A stretch of 64,000 nt of DNA from SZUA-320 sp963707875 (GTDB lineage Bacteria > Gemmatimonadota > Gemmatimonadetes > Gemmatimonadales > GWC2-71-9). Below are positions 43,915-53,151 of this stretch, piece after piece. A model generated the notes under the pieces. The model was not told the origin of the DNA. It searched no databases and was given only the letters and a program-made list of their open reading frames with translations. The position numbers and the translations under genes were made by a program. Numbering within the stretch: position 1 is the first letter of the stretch; the number at the start of each line of letters is the position of its first letter. The stretch spans positions 186,001 to 250,000 of the forward strand of contig CAVPRU010000014.1 in the NCBI GenBank assembly GCA_963707875.1, in the 5' to 3' direction.

Positions 43915-44882
43915 CGCGCGCTCCGACGCAGCAGGATCGCGAACAGGGGTACCCCCACCAGGGCCGTGACCACTCCGACCGGTAACTCGATCGGGGCCAC
44001 CACCGTGCGAGCCAGCAGGTCGGCGACCACCAGGAAGGCCCCGCTGGCCAGGATCACGGCGGGGAGCAAGGTCGCATGCAGGGTCCCCACCAGGCGGCGA
44101 ACGGCGTGGGGAACCACCAGGCCCACGAACCCGATGACTCCGGACACGGCCACCGCCGCCGCGGTGAGGAGCGAGGCGGCCAGATAGACGACGCGCTTGG
44201 TACGCTCCACGTCGGCCCCGAGGAACTGGGCCGGTTCTTCGCCGAGGCTCAGCAGGTCGAGCCGGCGCGACTGGGTCAACAGCACCAGCAGGGGAATCGT
44301 GCCATAGCTCACGAACACGAGGAGCGACTGCCAGGAGGCGGCCCCGAACCCCCCGAGCAGCCAGAGAAACGCGTTGCGGAGCTGGTCCGCCGGGGCGAGG
44401 ACGATGATGGCCGACATGAGGGCTCCGGCAAAAGCTCCTACCACCACACCCGACAGGAGGAGAATCCGCGGGTCGAGTCGGCGACCGACCACAACGCTCA
44501 GTCGATAGACCAGCGCGACCGCGATCAGCGCCCCGGCGAACGCCGAGACCGGTACGACCCAGGGGGACGGAGTGGCGAGCGCGATGGCCAGCACCGCTCC
44601 CAGCCCCGCCCCGCCGGAGAGTCCCAGCAGATACGGATCGGCGAGCGGATTCCGGACCAGGGCCTGAAGGACCGCGCCGGAAACGCCCAGGCCAGCCCCC
44701 ACCAGAAACGCGAGCAGCACTCGAGGCAGTCGCAGGTGGAGAAGGATGGTGCCCGCACTGGAGGTCGGATCGCGCACCGCCTCCACCAGGGCACCGGGTC
44801 CATTGGCCGCGGCACCGAACAGGAGACCGAGTCCCACGGCCACCAGCGTCAGGGTCACCAGCAGCGTCCAGCGCAACCTCAT
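43911..44882 (-). CDS. btuC: BtuC: permease of the cobalamin ABC importer (FecCD family)
   Basis: 323 residues from ATG 44882, about ten membrane helices. FecCD motifs: HLRLPRVLLAFLVGAGLGVSGA near 49-70, NPLADPYLLGLSGGAGLGA near 78-96, and RTVVAPIELPVGVVTALVG with PxFxxLL at the end. Overlaps both neighbours by four bases. Confidence 0.93.
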   Translation of the reverse strand: MRLRWTLLVTLTLVAVGLGLLFGAAANGPGALVEAVRDPTSSAGTILLHLRLPRVLLAFLVGAGLGVSGAVLQALVRNPLADPYLLGLSGGAGLGAVLAIALATPSPWVVPVSAFAGALIAVALVYRLSVVVGRRLDPRILLLSGVVVGAFAGALMSAIIVLAPADQLRNAFLWLLGGFGAASWQSLLVFVSYGTIPLLVLLTQSRRLDLLSLGEEPAQFLGADVERTKRVVYLAASLLTAAAVAVSGVIGFVGLVVPHAVRRLVGTLHATLLPAVILASGAFLVVADLLARTVVAPIELPVGVVTALVGVPLFAILLRRSAR

Positions 44883-45766
44883 GGGGCGAGCGCCGAATCG
44901 AGGGCCCGGACCAGCCGGACGACCGCGTCCCCCATCCGAAGCGTGGGCCGAGCAAACTCGGAACCGGAGAGATGGAGGAAGCGTCGACGCCGGACCGCGC
45001 CTACCGCCTGCCACTCGGGCCGACTGGCATAGCTCGGCATGTCCGAGGTAGCGAGCAGGAAGTCGGGCTGTCGGGCGGCGATGGCCTCGAGGCTCACTGG
45101 GGCCGAGGCCTGGGCCAGGTCGCCAAACACATTCCGGGCGCCGGCCAATTGGATCAGCTCATGAAGAAAACTCCCACTTCCGATCACGATCGGGGGCTGA
45201 TCCCAGACCAGCACCACCACGCCCGGCGGGTCGGCCCGGTCCCGGGCCGCCGACTCCACCTCCCGGCGCAGTCGTTGAATCAGGCTGTCCGCGTGGGCTG
45301 CAAGCCCGGTGGCCTGGCCGAGCAGTTCGGTGGCCCGGGCGACGTCGCTCAGACGGTCGAGTCGGAGCTGGACCGCCGGAATCCCCAGCGACCGGAGCCG
45401 GTCAGCGGCCAAGGTGTTCTGGGGCGAACGATACAGCACCACCAGGTCGGGACGAGCGGCCACGATCAGCTCGGTGCTCGGCTGGAGGCCGTCACCGAGG
45501 CTCGGGATAGCGAGGGCTTCGGCCGGGTAGTCGCACCAGAGGGTGCGCCCGACCACCCGGTCCCCCGCGCCGAGAGCGAAGAGAATTTCGGTGGTGCTCG
45601 GGATCAACGAGACGACCCGGCGCGCCGGGGCAGCGATTGCCACGGTATCGCCCTGGTCATCCACCAGGAAGATCGGCCCGGTCGGCAGGCGGGGAGCCGC
45701 ACAGGCGACCAAGACCACGAGGCCACCCGCCGCCAGGCGGAACGAGATTGCGGAGCTGATGGTCAC
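44879..45766 (-). CDS. btuF: BtuF: cobalamin-binding protein of the ABC importer
   Basis: 295 residues from GTG 45766, the first good start after the riboswitch. Signal region LAAGGLVVLVACAAP contains a lipobox-like LVAC, so it is probably a lipoprotein. The helical-backbone binding fold is clear: RRVVSLIPSTTEILFALGAGDRVVG near 51-75, ARPDLVVL, GIPAVQLRLD, and a C-terminal PEWQAVGAVRRRRFLHL. SIPSTTE-type first motif fits BtuF. Confidence 0.92.
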   Translation of the reverse strand: MTISSAISFRLAAGGLVVLVACAAPRLPTGPIFLVDDQGDTVAIAAPARRVVSLIPSTTEILFALGAGDRVVGRTLWCDYPAEALAIPSLGDGLQPSTELIVAARPDLVVLYRSPQNTLAADRLRSLGIPAVQLRLDRLSDVARATELLGQATGLAAHADSLIQRLRREVESAARDRADPPGVVVLVWDQPPIVIGSGSFLHELIQLAGARNVFGDLAQASAPVSLEAIAARQPDFLLATSDMPSYASRPEWQAVGAVRRRRFLHLSGSEFARPTLRMGDAVVRLVRALDSALAP

Positions 45767-45804
45767 AGCCTCCGACCCTCCCCCGAGGGTGCGTGAGGGG
45801 ACAG

Positions 45805-45940
45805 CGTCGGGAGGTCTCCTGGCTTCGGGCCTCCGCACGCCTTCCCGGTCATCCCAGTGGCGGTGGAGCGGAGTAGCTTGCCCGTGACAGTGGCGGGGCC
45901 GCGCCGGAATCACACCGGCTTCCGAGGTCCTCGAGCGCTG
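45805..45940 (-). ncRNA. Cobalamin (adenosylcobalamin) riboswitch in the btuFCD leader
   Basis: Reading the minus strand: GCCGGTGTGATTCCGGCG, then CCCCGCCACTG, a second GCCACTGGGATGACCGGGAAGG, and finally GAAGCCAGGAGACC. These are the conserved boxes of the cobalamin riboswitch in the right order and spacing, ending about 40 bases before the btuF GTG. Binding of the coenzyme should hide the start region or end transcription. A TTGCCC-17-TAACTT promoter candidate at 45965-45993 lies just upstream, inside the end of the next gene. Ends are approximate. Confidence 0.95.
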
Positions 45941-45967
45941 GCCGACCGAAAGGTCGACGCGGCGAAG

Positions 45968-47140
45968 TTAGGGCGCTGGCCGAGCCCGGGCAAGGGCGCG
46001 GTCGAGCCGGCGCCGAAGGCCGGCTCGCTGTTCGTGGTACTGACGCTCGGCGGCAGAACCGGGCGCCAGGCCCCGGTGGCTGTTGTCCAGGGCCGCGATT
46101 GCCGTCACCAGGTCCGCCACCCGATCGGGGATCGGGGGCACCTCGATGGCGGCACTCCGGGCCCGGAGCTTGACCATCCCAAGCCCCATCGCACCAATCA
46201 CCAGAGCAACCAGTGCCCCCAGGAGCCACCCAGGGGTCTCCGGGGCGCCCGGGAACCGCAGGGTGATAATGGAACCCGCTTCAACGGCACCGACCCACCC
46301 ACGGACCGGCTGCCCGGCGATCTGCTGGGATGTCTCCCGTAACCCGGGTGCATCGACCAGAACGGCCGGCTCTTCGGCCAGCACGGTCACGCTGTCGGTC
46401 CGGACGCGGAAGGGTACCTCGAAGCGTTCGGAGTCCGCCGCGAGGTAGTGGGTGAGCACCAGCTGTCGGCTCCCGGGCGCCAGGGGGGCCGTTACCAGAA
46501 CACTGTCATTCCGCACGGCGACGCCGTCCAGGGAGACTTCGGTGCCTTCGTCCACCATCGTCCGGCGCACTCCCGTGGGCAACGCCATGGCCCAGACCGG
46601 GGTCATCGAATCGGGGGACACCCGGGTGGAGTCCGTCAGGTTCCGCAGCACCACCACGTCCACGACACTGCGACCTTCATCCGGATCCGGCGCGCCGATG
46701 AGGAGATAGCGGGCCCGGATTTCAATCGGGACTGTCGTGGACGTCTCGGACACCAGGAGGGCCATCTCGGCGGCGTCCCCCGAGAAGGGGATAGGGGAAC
46801 TGATGTACTCGATCTCCCGATACCGCGCTGAGAGCAGGTAGATCGTGGTGGAGTCGCGGGCGAAGCGGAACCGGAACCGGCCATCTGCCCCGGAGGTGAG
46901 CGAGTCGATCGGGCCCTGGGCAGAGTCGCCAACCCCGTGCAACACGACCCGGACACCCGGCGTCCCCACCGTGTCCGCACCGCGGGTCCGGATGACGCGA
47001 CCGTGGACCTGGGCCTGAGCCCACAGTCCTGCGACTGGAACGGCGCTCAGCAAGCCCACCAGGGTCAGACTACGGCTGAAAACGGCCAAAGTCCTGCGGA
47101 TCGAGTTTCTCGAGATACCGCCGCAGGGTCTCGGCGGCAT
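45968..47140 (-). CDS. Exported carboxypeptidase-regulatory-like domain protein with C-terminal TM helix
   Basis: 390 residues from ATG 47140, which has GAGGG eight bases upstream but overlaps the nuclease gene by 71 bases; TTG 47089 would give a shorter, normal signal peptide. After the signal (ending LWAQA) comes a beta-sandwich like CarboxypepD_reg (VHGRVIRTRGADTVGTPGVRVVL to GRFRFRF), a long extracytoplasmic beta region (100-300), one helix (about 303-322, LLGALVALVIGAMGLGMVKL) and a short basic cytoplasmic helix. Function unknown. Confidence 0.8.
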   Translation of the reverse strand: MPPRPCGGISRNSIRRTLAVFSRSLTLVGLLSAVPVAGLWAQAQVHGRVIRTRGADTVGTPGVRVVLHGVGDSAQGPIDSLTSGADGRFRFRFARDSTTIYLLSARYREIEYISSPIPFSGDAAEMALLVSETSTTVPIEIRARYLLIGAPDPDEGRSVVDVVVLRNLTDSTRVSPDSMTPVWAMALPTGVRRTMVDEGTEVSLDGVAVRNDSVLVTAPLAPGSRQLVLTHYLAADSERFEVPFRVRTDSVTVLAEEPAVLVDAPGLRETSQQIAGQPVRGWVGAVEAGSIITLRFPGAPETPGWLLGALVALVIGAMGLGMVKLRARSAAIEVPPIPDRVADLVTAIAALDNSHRGLAPGSAAERQYHEQRAGLRRRLDRALARARPAP

Positions 47141-47564
47141 CGGTTTCGCCCTCGGGTGACGGTGGGGGGCGCTGGGCCCCGCCCCGATCGAGCAGTTCGT
47201 CAGTGGTGTAGATCGGCGCCGAGCACCTCAGGGCCAGCGCGATGCAGTCGGACGGCCGGGCATCCACCTGGACGGCGGCGCCATCCCGAAGCAGAATGAG
47301 TTCGGCAAAGTAGGTGTCGTCTCGCAGCGCCGTGACCTGTACCCGGCGGAGCTCGCCGCCGAGTCCGGTCACCACGTCGCGAAGGAGATCATGGGTCATC
47401 GGTCGCTGGGCCCGGACCCCTTGCAACTCCATGGCGATGGCCTGGGCCTCCCCGGGACCGATCCAGATGGGGAGCGAGCGTTCCCCGTCGACTTCCTGCA
47501 GGATCACCACCGGGGTGTTGGTGTTGCGATCGATGCCCAGCTGGGCGACCGTCACCCGGATCAC
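47070..47564 (-). CDS. Bifunctional nuclease family (DUF151/BFN) protein
   Basis: 164 residues. DUF151 signature: PVVILQEVDGERSLPIWIGPGEAQAIAMEL at 18-47, RPMTHDLLRDVV near 54 and VDARPSDCIALALRCSAPIYTTDELL near 99. The family is known from Thermotoga and plants as a DNase/RNase. The C-terminus carries a short acidic helical extension. Lies 25 bases upstream of metK in the same direction. Confidence 0.93.
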   Translation of the reverse strand: MIRVTVAQLGIDRNTNTPVVILQEVDGERSLPIWIGPGEAQAIAMELQGVRAQRPMTHDLLRDVVTGLGGELRRVQVTALRDDTYFAELILLRDGAAVQVDARPSDCIALALRCSAPIYTTDELLDRGGAQRPPPSPEGETDAAETLRRYLEKLDPQDFGRFQP

Positions 47565-47589
47565 GATGCCTGCCTTCCTGTGGCCGGGC

Positions 47590-48798
47590 TCAGCGGGCCG
47601 CAGCTCGGAGAGCCGCCACCCGGTCGGACCGTTCCCAGGGGAAGAAGGTGATCGCCTTCGGACCGGTGCCGACTTTCACGGGGGTTCGCCCGAAATGGCC
47701 ATAGGCCGCCGTGACCCGATAGAGGGGGCTCCGAAGGCCAAGGGCCTTGATGATGCCCTTTGGTGTCAGGTCGAACACCTCGCGGACCACCTTTTCCAGC
47801 CGACCGTCGGGCACCACGCCGGTGCCGAACGTCTCCACCAGCACGGACACCGGCTCGGCAACGCCGATCGCGTAGGCGAACTGGACTTCGCATCTCCGCG
47901 CCAGGCGGGCATCCACGAGGTTCCTCGCCACCCACCGCGCGGCATAGGCCGCGGACCGATCCACCTTCGACGGATCCTTGCCGCTGAAGGCGCCGCCCCC
48001 ATGGCGGGCCATCCCACCATAGGTGTCCACGATGATCTTGCGGCCGGTCAGCCCGGCATCCCCATGCGGGCCACCGATCACGAAGCGCCCCGTCGGGTTG
48101 ATCAGGTATCGGGTCCGGGCGTGGTCGATGCCGGCGGCCTCGAGCACCGGACGAACCACCCGCTCGACCACGGTATCCCTGATGGTGGCCTGGCCGAGCT
48201 TCCGACCGCCGACCCGTTCGGCATGCTGGGTGGAGACCACGACGGTGGAGACCCGGATCGGGCGGTCCCCTTCGTACTCCACCGACACCTGCGACTTGCC
48301 GTCGGGCCGGAGCCAGGCCACCGCGCCGTCACCCGCCGTGCCCTTCCGGATCGCGGCGAGCCGTTCGGCAATCCGATGCGCCAGCATGATGGGCACCGGC
48401 ATCCGTTCGGGAGTCTCGTCGCTGGCATAGCCGAACATCATCCCCTGGTCACCCGCTCCATCCCGATCCACCCCCCTGGCGATGTCAGAGGACTGCCGGT
48501 CGATCGAGCTCAGCACCGCGCAGGTGGCGGCATCGAATCCGTAGGACGCATCGGTGTACCCGATCCCGGCCACCGTCTTGCGGACGATGTCCGGAATGTG
48601 GACGTACGTGTGGGTCGTGATTTCCCCCGCCACAACCGCCATCCCGGTCGTCACCAGGGTCTCGCAGGCCACCCGGGCAGCCGGGTCGTCGGTGAGGATG
48701 GCATCGAGCACGGCGTCCGAAATCTGATCGGCCACCTTGTCGGGGTGACCTTCCGTGACCGATTCGGAGGTGAAGATGTGGCGTTTGGCTGGGGGCAT
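47590..48798 (-). CDS. metK: S-adenosylmethionine synthase
   Basis: Forms S-adenosylmethionine from ATP and methionine. 402 residues from ATG 48798 (MPPAKRHIFTSESVTEGHPDK). Motifs: GHPDKVADQISDAVLDA near 17-33, GAGDQGMMFGYA near 117 and GGGAFSGKDPSKVDRSAAYAAR near 258. Ribosome-binding site weak. Only 55 bases separate it from ptsI, too few for a SAM riboswitch. Confidence 0.97.
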   Translation of the reverse strand: MPPAKRHIFTSESVTEGHPDKVADQISDAVLDAILTDDPAARVACETLVTTGMAVVAGEITTHTYVHIPDIVRKTVAGIGYTDASYGFDAATCAVLSSIDRQSSDIARGVDRDGAGDQGMMFGYASDETPERMPVPIMLAHRIAERLAAIRKGTAGDGAVAWLRPDGKSQVSVEYEGDRPIRVSTVVVSTQHAERVGGRKLGQATIRDTVVERVVRPVLEAAGIDHARTRYLINPTGRFVIGGPHGDAGLTGRKIIVDTYGGMARHGGGAFSGKDPSKVDRSAAYAARWVARNLVDARLARRCEVQFAYAIGVAEPVSVLVETFGTGVVPDGRLEKVVREVFDLTPKGIIKALGLRSPLYRVTAAYGHFGRTPVKVGTGPKAITFFPWERSDRVAALRAAAR

Positions 48799-48853
48799 GA
48801 ATGACTCGGAAAGCGGGAAGAAGATCGGTCCAGGCCGAGCGGGCAAGCTAAGC

Positions 48854-50641
48854 CTACGGACCCTTGCCGGGCAACGGGCCGTGGGTATCGAGGATCCGGG
48901 GATCCACGAACGACGCCGCCGACTCCCGGAGCAATGCAAGCACCTCGTCCGGCCCGTCGGCTTGGAGGGCGCGCAGAGCGACCTCCTGCGCCACGGCAAA
49001 GGGCACCCGGCGCAGCAGCCACTTGACCAGCAGCAGAGTTGGCGGCGCCACGCTCAGCGACTCGTACCCCATGCCGATCAGGAGGATGGCCATGAGCGGC
49101 TCAGAGGCCATCTCACCGCAGACCCCGACCGGGATACCGGCATCGTCGGCCGCCTGCACCACCTGGCGAAGCTGGCGAAGCAAGGACGGATCGTGCGGGG
49201 TGAACCGGGAGGCCAGCCGGGCATTGCCCCGATCCACCGCGAGCGTGTACTGAGTCAGGTCATTGGTGCCGACGCTGAAGAAGTCCGAGACTCGGGCCAG
49301 TCGGTCGGCCAGGACGACGGCCGCCGGGGTTTCGATCATGACCCCGAGCGTCAGTTCGGCGGCGGCGGGAATCCCCGCCGCCGCCAGGGCCGCGGCCTCT
49401 TCCGTCACGATCTCCCGGGTCCGGAGCACCTCGTCCACCCGGGTCACCAGGGGCAGCATGACGCGGAGGTTGCCAATGACGGCTGCCCGCAGCAAGGCCC
49501 GCAGTTGAGGACGGAAGATGCGCGGCTGGTCGAGGCAGACCCGAATCGATCGCCAGCCGAGGAAGGGATTCGCCTCCTCGGGTGCGTCGAATGCCACCGG
49601 GAACTTGTCACCCCCGAGGTCGAAGGTCCGGATCGTGACGGTCCCCTTGGGAAAGGCGGACGCCACCCGACGGAAGTAGCGGGCCTGCTCCTCCTCAGGT
49701 GGCAGATGGCTCCGTCCGGTCATCAGGAACTCGGTCCGGAGCAGGCCGACCCCCTGGGCGCCGTTGCGGACAGCGACATCGATCTCCTCCGGGAGATCGA
49801 CGTTGGCAAGCATGGCCACCCCTCGACCATCAGGGGTAATGCACGGGAGGTCGACTTCGGCCGCGAGTTCGAGTTCGAACTTCCGGCGCCGGTTGACCTG
49901 GGTGCTCGCCTCCCGCAACTCGGCCGGGCTCGGATCGATCACGATGGCGCCCGATTGACCATCCACCAGCAGCACGGTCCCCGAATCAAGCCGGCCGATG
50001 ATCCCGCCCCCTACGCCCATGACCGCCGGAATCCCCAGCGAGTGAGCCAGAATCGCGGCGTGGGAGGTCCGCGTCCCCTCTTCAGCCACCAGTGCGGCGA
50101 GATGCTCCCGGTCGAACTGGACCGTCAGGCCCGGGGACAGCTCGTGGGCGATCAGTACCACCGCTTCCTCGGGCGCCCGGGAGGGAAACTCCACCGCGTC
50201 GCCCCCGGTCAACACCCGAAGCATCCGCAGCTGCACCGCCGTCAGATCGGCCAGCCGCTCCCTCAAGCGCCCGCTTGAAGCCCCGGACCAGGCCACCCGA
50301 ATCTCCAGGGCTTTGAACTCGAATGCCGTTTCGGCGCTGAGCAGATTGGTCCGGATCAGGTGCTCGACGGCCCCGAGGAAATCGGGGTCGCGCGCCATCA
50401 GCACCTGGGCTTCGAAGATCCCCGCTTCTTCCGGACCCGCCCGCTCTTCCACCCTTCGCTGCAGCGTGGTGAGGCTCGCCACCACCTGCGCCACCGCTTC
50501 GTGCAACCGGGCGACTTCCGGCTCGACCTCTTCGGCCGTGATCGATCGGTCGACCACGTCGGGGAATCGGAGATCCACCACCATGGCAGGGGCGTAGGCC
50601 ACCCCAGGCGACACCCCGATGCCTTGGAATCGTCGGCTCAT
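48854..50641 (-). CDS. ptsI: PTS enzyme I
   Basis: Autophosphorylates from phosphoenolpyruvate and passes phosphate to HPr. 595 residues. Phospho-histidine site EGTRTSHAAILAHSLGIPAV near 186-205, PEP-binding TIB barrel with LLRTEFLM, RTFDLGGDK, and FSVGTNDLTQYTLAVDRGN near 450-468, and Cys in GVCGEMASE near 500. Sits two bases after the HPr gene. Confidence 0.97.
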   Translation of the reverse strand: MSRRFQGIGVSPGVAYAPAMVVDLRFPDVVDRSITAEEVEPEVARLHEAVAQVVASLTTLQRRVEERAGPEEAGIFEAQVLMARDPDFLGAVEHLIRTNLLSAETAFEFKALEIRVAWSGASSGRLRERLADLTAVQLRMLRVLTGGDAVEFPSRAPEEAVVLIAHELSPGLTVQFDREHLAALVAEEGTRTSHAAILAHSLGIPAVMGVGGGIIGRLDSGTVLLVDGQSGAIVIDPSPAELREASTQVNRRRKFELELAAEVDLPCITPDGRGVAMLANVDLPEEIDVAVRNGAQGVGLLRTEFLMTGRSHLPPEEEQARYFRRVASAFPKGTVTIRTFDLGGDKFPVAFDAPEEANPFLGWRSIRVCLDQPRIFRPQLRALLRAAVIGNLRVMLPLVTRVDEVLRTREIVTEEAAALAAAGIPAAAELTLGVMIETPAAVVLADRLARVSDFFSVGTNDLTQYTLAVDRGNARLASRFTPHDPSLLRQLRQVVQAADDAGIPVGVCGEMASEPLMAILLIGMGYESLSVAPPTLLLVKWLLRRVPFAVAQEVALRALQADGPDEVLALLRESAASFVDPRILDTHGPLPGKGP

Positions 50642-50643
50642 GG

Positions 50644-50910
50644 TCACGCCTCTCCGAATCCGCCCTGGACCAGGTCGGTCAGGGCCACCACCGCCTCGGC
50701 CTCGTCGGGCCCGGTGGCTCGGATCAGCAGACTGGCCCCGCACTCGGCGGAGAGCATCATCACCCCCATGATGCTCTTGCCGTTGATTTCGACCCCGTCC
50801 TTGGCCACCATGATCTCGGCCACGAAGGAGCTGGCCAGCCGGACGAATTGGGCCGCGGGCCGGGCATGGAGTCCGAGGGAGTTGCCGATGATTGCGGTCT
50901 GCTCGATCAT
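50644..50910 (-). CDS. ptsH: Phosphocarrier protein HPr
   Basis: 88 residues. His15 in LGLHARPAA is the EI-dependent phosphorylation site, and Ser46 in GKSIMGV is the HPr kinase site, both in canonical positions. With HprK in the same cluster, the Ser form is likely used as signal. Overlaps the EIID gene by four bases. Confidence 0.96.
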   Translation of the reverse strand: MIEQTAIIGNSLGLHARPAAQFVRLASSFVAEIMVAKDGVEINGKSIMGVMMLSAECGASLLIRATGPDEAEAVVALTDLVQGGFGEA

Positions 50911-51650
50911 GCCTGTCCCAGGTGCCAGAGGATCGCCACCATGGAGGCGGCGAGAGTGAACTTGAGCGCCGAAGCTCGACGACCGAGCAGCCACCGGAAT
51001 CCGACCGCCACCAGCGCCGCCGCCGCCACCAGCCCCCAATCGGCCCGCGCCGCGCCCGCGAGGGCCGAGGCCATCACCAGCATCGGCGCGGCCGTCCCGA
51101 CCACGGTGGCCACGATCGCCGCGAGGGTGGCGGTGCCGGACAGCGGAGAGGCCGTCATGGCCGCCCCCACCATCGGGCCGTGGGTCCAACCCAGCCGGAG
51201 GAGCCGATGGCCCAGCCAGAGCCGGGTGCTGTTGTGCACCAGCAGGAGGGCCAGCACCGGCCACCACCCGGCGCCGAGGGCCACGCCACAAACCGCCAGC
51301 CCGGACAGGGCCGGGACGACCCCGGTCCAGTAGAGCCGGTCGCCCAGGGCGCCCAGGGGGCCACTCAGCGCGGTGCGAAGTCGTTCGACCTGAGCGGGGG
51401 GCATGTCGTCCGCCTCAGCCCGGAGAAAGGCGCCGACCGCAGTGGGGGCCAGAAATGGGTTGGCATTGAAGAAGCTGGCACTCCGGCCCAGGGCCGCACG
51501 ATACCGGTCGGGGTCATGCCCGAACAGCCGTCGCAGGGCTGGTTCGCTGGCCCAGGCCATCCCGACACCTTGCATCCGCTCGTAGCTCCACGCCGCCTGC
51601 AGGGCGAGGCAGCGGGCCACGGTGAGCGGGGCGCCGATCAGGCCAGCCAC
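50907..51650 (-). CDS. PTS mannose-family component IID
   Basis: 247 residues from GTG 51650, overlapping the IIC end by 13 bases. Characteristic IID start: AWSYERMQGVGMAWASEPALRR near 19-40 and FFNANPFLAPTAVGAFL near 61-77, then PALSGLAVCGVALGAGW and several weak C-terminal helices. Partner of IIC in the sugar channel. The family transports hexoses and amino sugars; specificity cannot be read from the sequence. Confidence 0.92.
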   Translation of the reverse strand: MAGLIGAPLTVARCLALQAAWSYERMQGVGMAWASEPALRRLFGHDPDRYRAALGRSASFFNANPFLAPTAVGAFLRAEADDMPPAQVERLRTALSGPLGALGDRLYWTGVVPALSGLAVCGVALGAGWWPVLALLLVHNSTRLWLGHRLLRLGWTHGPMVGAAMTASPLSGTATLAAIVATVVGTAAPMLVMASALAGAARADWGLVAAAALVAVGFRWLLGRRASALKFTLAASMVAILWHLGQA

Positions 51651-52300
51651 GCGATGCCTCCGCCCAGCCCCACCCCCAACACGATCCAGCGCCGGCCGGC
51701 CGAACGGCGGGACACACCGTGCAGCCCGGCGACCACGCCACCGGCCACCACCAGCAGTCCCAATGTCCGGGCCAGCGCCGCCGGAGCTGGCGCCAGTCGG
51801 TAACCCACCACGACGAGGAGCCCGAGCAGGGTGAGACCCAGGCTCCGGGCGGCATCCGTGGTCAGACCCAGCCATTGCAGTCTGGTGACCGTCGTGACGT
51901 CACCGGAGCGGAGGGCCGCCTCGGACTGCCGGACGGCGCGCCCGTTGATCCGGCGCACCACATCGATCGACCGCCCCCCCACCATGGCCAGGACCAATCC
52001 CAGGAGGACCGCCGGGCCGAGCCCTTCGGACCAGGAGCGGCCGGCCGCGAGCACGGTGGCCGCCACTGTCCCCGGGCCGAAGTCCGGATACCGCGAGGCC
52101 CCGATGGGCAGCACATCCAGGGCGAACAGCTCCAGGACCAGTCCCACCCGCAGTCCGGCCTCCAGGTCTCCGAGCATCGCTCCCGCCACGGTGGCGGCGA
52201 CCAGGGGTCGGCTCAGCAGCCCCTGCGGGAAACTGACCAGATCGAGCCCCACCAGGGTGCCCCAGCCCAGCAGAACAGGCAGCACCGCAGCGCCGGTCAT
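51638..52300 (-). CDS. PTS mannose-family component IIC
   Basis: 220 residues, six or so hydrophobic segments. IIC features: FPQGLLSRPLVAATVAGAMLGDLEAGLRVG near 24-53 and ELFALDVLPIGASRYPDFGPGT near 57-78. Slightly shorter than enterobacterial ManY. The start shares ATGA with the IIB gene. Confidence 0.9.
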   Translation of the reverse strand: MTGAAVLPVLLGWGTLVGLDLVSFPQGLLSRPLVAATVAGAMLGDLEAGLRVGLVLELFALDVLPIGASRYPDFGPGTVAATVLAAGRSWSEGLGPAVLLGLVLAMVGGRSIDVVRRINGRAVRQSEAALRSGDVTTVTRLQWLGLTTDAARSLGLTLLGLLVVVGYRLAPAPAALARTLGLLVVAGGVVAGLHGVSRRSAGRRWIVLGVGLGGGIAWLA

Positions 52301-52776
52301 GCAGCGAGTTCTCCGAGCGGGACCGGCCGGGCCGCGGGCAGGTCCTGGGCGGTGATCACGACTCCGTCCCGCGCCAGACTCTGCAAGGCGTTCACTTCCT
52401 CGGTCGACAGATAGACGTAGCGGAGTCGCTCGATTCGGCCAGGCCCGTGGTGAATTCCGCCGAGGTTGATCGCGGTGATCAGGTCCGGGCGGGCCGTGGC
52501 AAGGGCCGCCATGGTCTCAATGTTTCCGGTCAGCAGAATCACCCGGGCCGAGCCCTCGGCCCATTCGGCCAGCCGCCGGGCCGCTACCTCTCCCGACGCA
52601 AACTCCGCCTCCATGCCGGACGGCATGGCCATCCGGTAGATCTCCTGCTCCCACGGATGGGCAAAGATCTCGTCATCGGCCAGGACGACGAGGTCCGCCC
52701 GAAGGGCCCCACCCCAGCCGATGACCACCTGGCCGTGAATCAACCGGTCATCCACCCGGCAGAGGAGGAGGGGCAT
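52297..52776 (-). CDS. PTS mannose-family component IIB
   Basis: 159 residues, cytoplasmic. The phosphorylated His14 lies in RVDDRLIHGQV, the defining IIB motif. VVLADDEIFAHPWEQEIYRMAMP and NLGGIHHGPGR also fit. Receives phosphate from IIA and hands it to sugar in the IIC/IID channel. Adjacent to IIA with no gap. Confidence 0.93.
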   Translation of the reverse strand: MPLLLCRVDDRLIHGQVVIGWGGALRADLVVLADDEIFAHPWEQEIYRMAMPSGMEAEFASGEVAARRLAEWAEGSARVILLTGNIETMAALATARPDLITAINLGGIHHGPGRIERLRYVYLSTEEVNALQSLARDGVVITAQDLPAARPVPLGELAA

Positions 52777-53151
52777 TCAGCGATCCGCGATGGCCTTGGC
52801 CCCGATCTCGCCCGCCCGGGCTGCGGCGTCCGCCAGGGTCGCCTCCCGATGGAAGACGAAGTCGAGCAGCATCGTCAGGTTGACCCCGGTCACGACCCGA
52901 ACCCCCTCGAGGGACGCCACCGCCTGCATCGCCGCGACGAAGCAGGATCCGCAGGGGAGGTCGACGAACAGGATGGCGGGGGTGCCCGCCATGGCCTCGC
53001 GCACCCGGGCTTCCAGGCTGACCCGATCACAGCCGACATTGGAAACCGCCACGAGCGCATCGGTCACCCCGGTGATTTCCTCGGCCGCGGCCACCAGAGC
53101 CGCCGGCAGGGCCGCATGGCCGACGACCACCCCGCGAAGCGGACCACTCAC
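52777..53151 (-). CDS. PTS mannose-family component IIA
   Basis: 124 residues, a stand-alone IIA domain. Active His12 in GVVVGHAALPAAL, followed by FVDLPCGSCFVAAMQA and VVTGVNLTMLLDFVF, all typical of the mannose IIA fold. In many non-transporting PTS loci this protein alone is present; here the IIB, IIC and IID genes follow. Overlaps hprK by four bases. Confidence 0.93.
   Translation of the reverse strand: MSGPLRGVVVGHAALPAALVAAAEEITGVTDALVAVSNVGCDRVSLEARVREAMAGTPAILFVDLPCGSCFVAAMQAVASLEGVRVVTGVNLTMLLDFVFHREATLADAAARAGEIGAKAIADR

Noticed and set aside
48799..48853. SAM riboswitch before metK
   Set aside because: Only 55 bases lie between ptsI and metK and no conserved boxes are seen.
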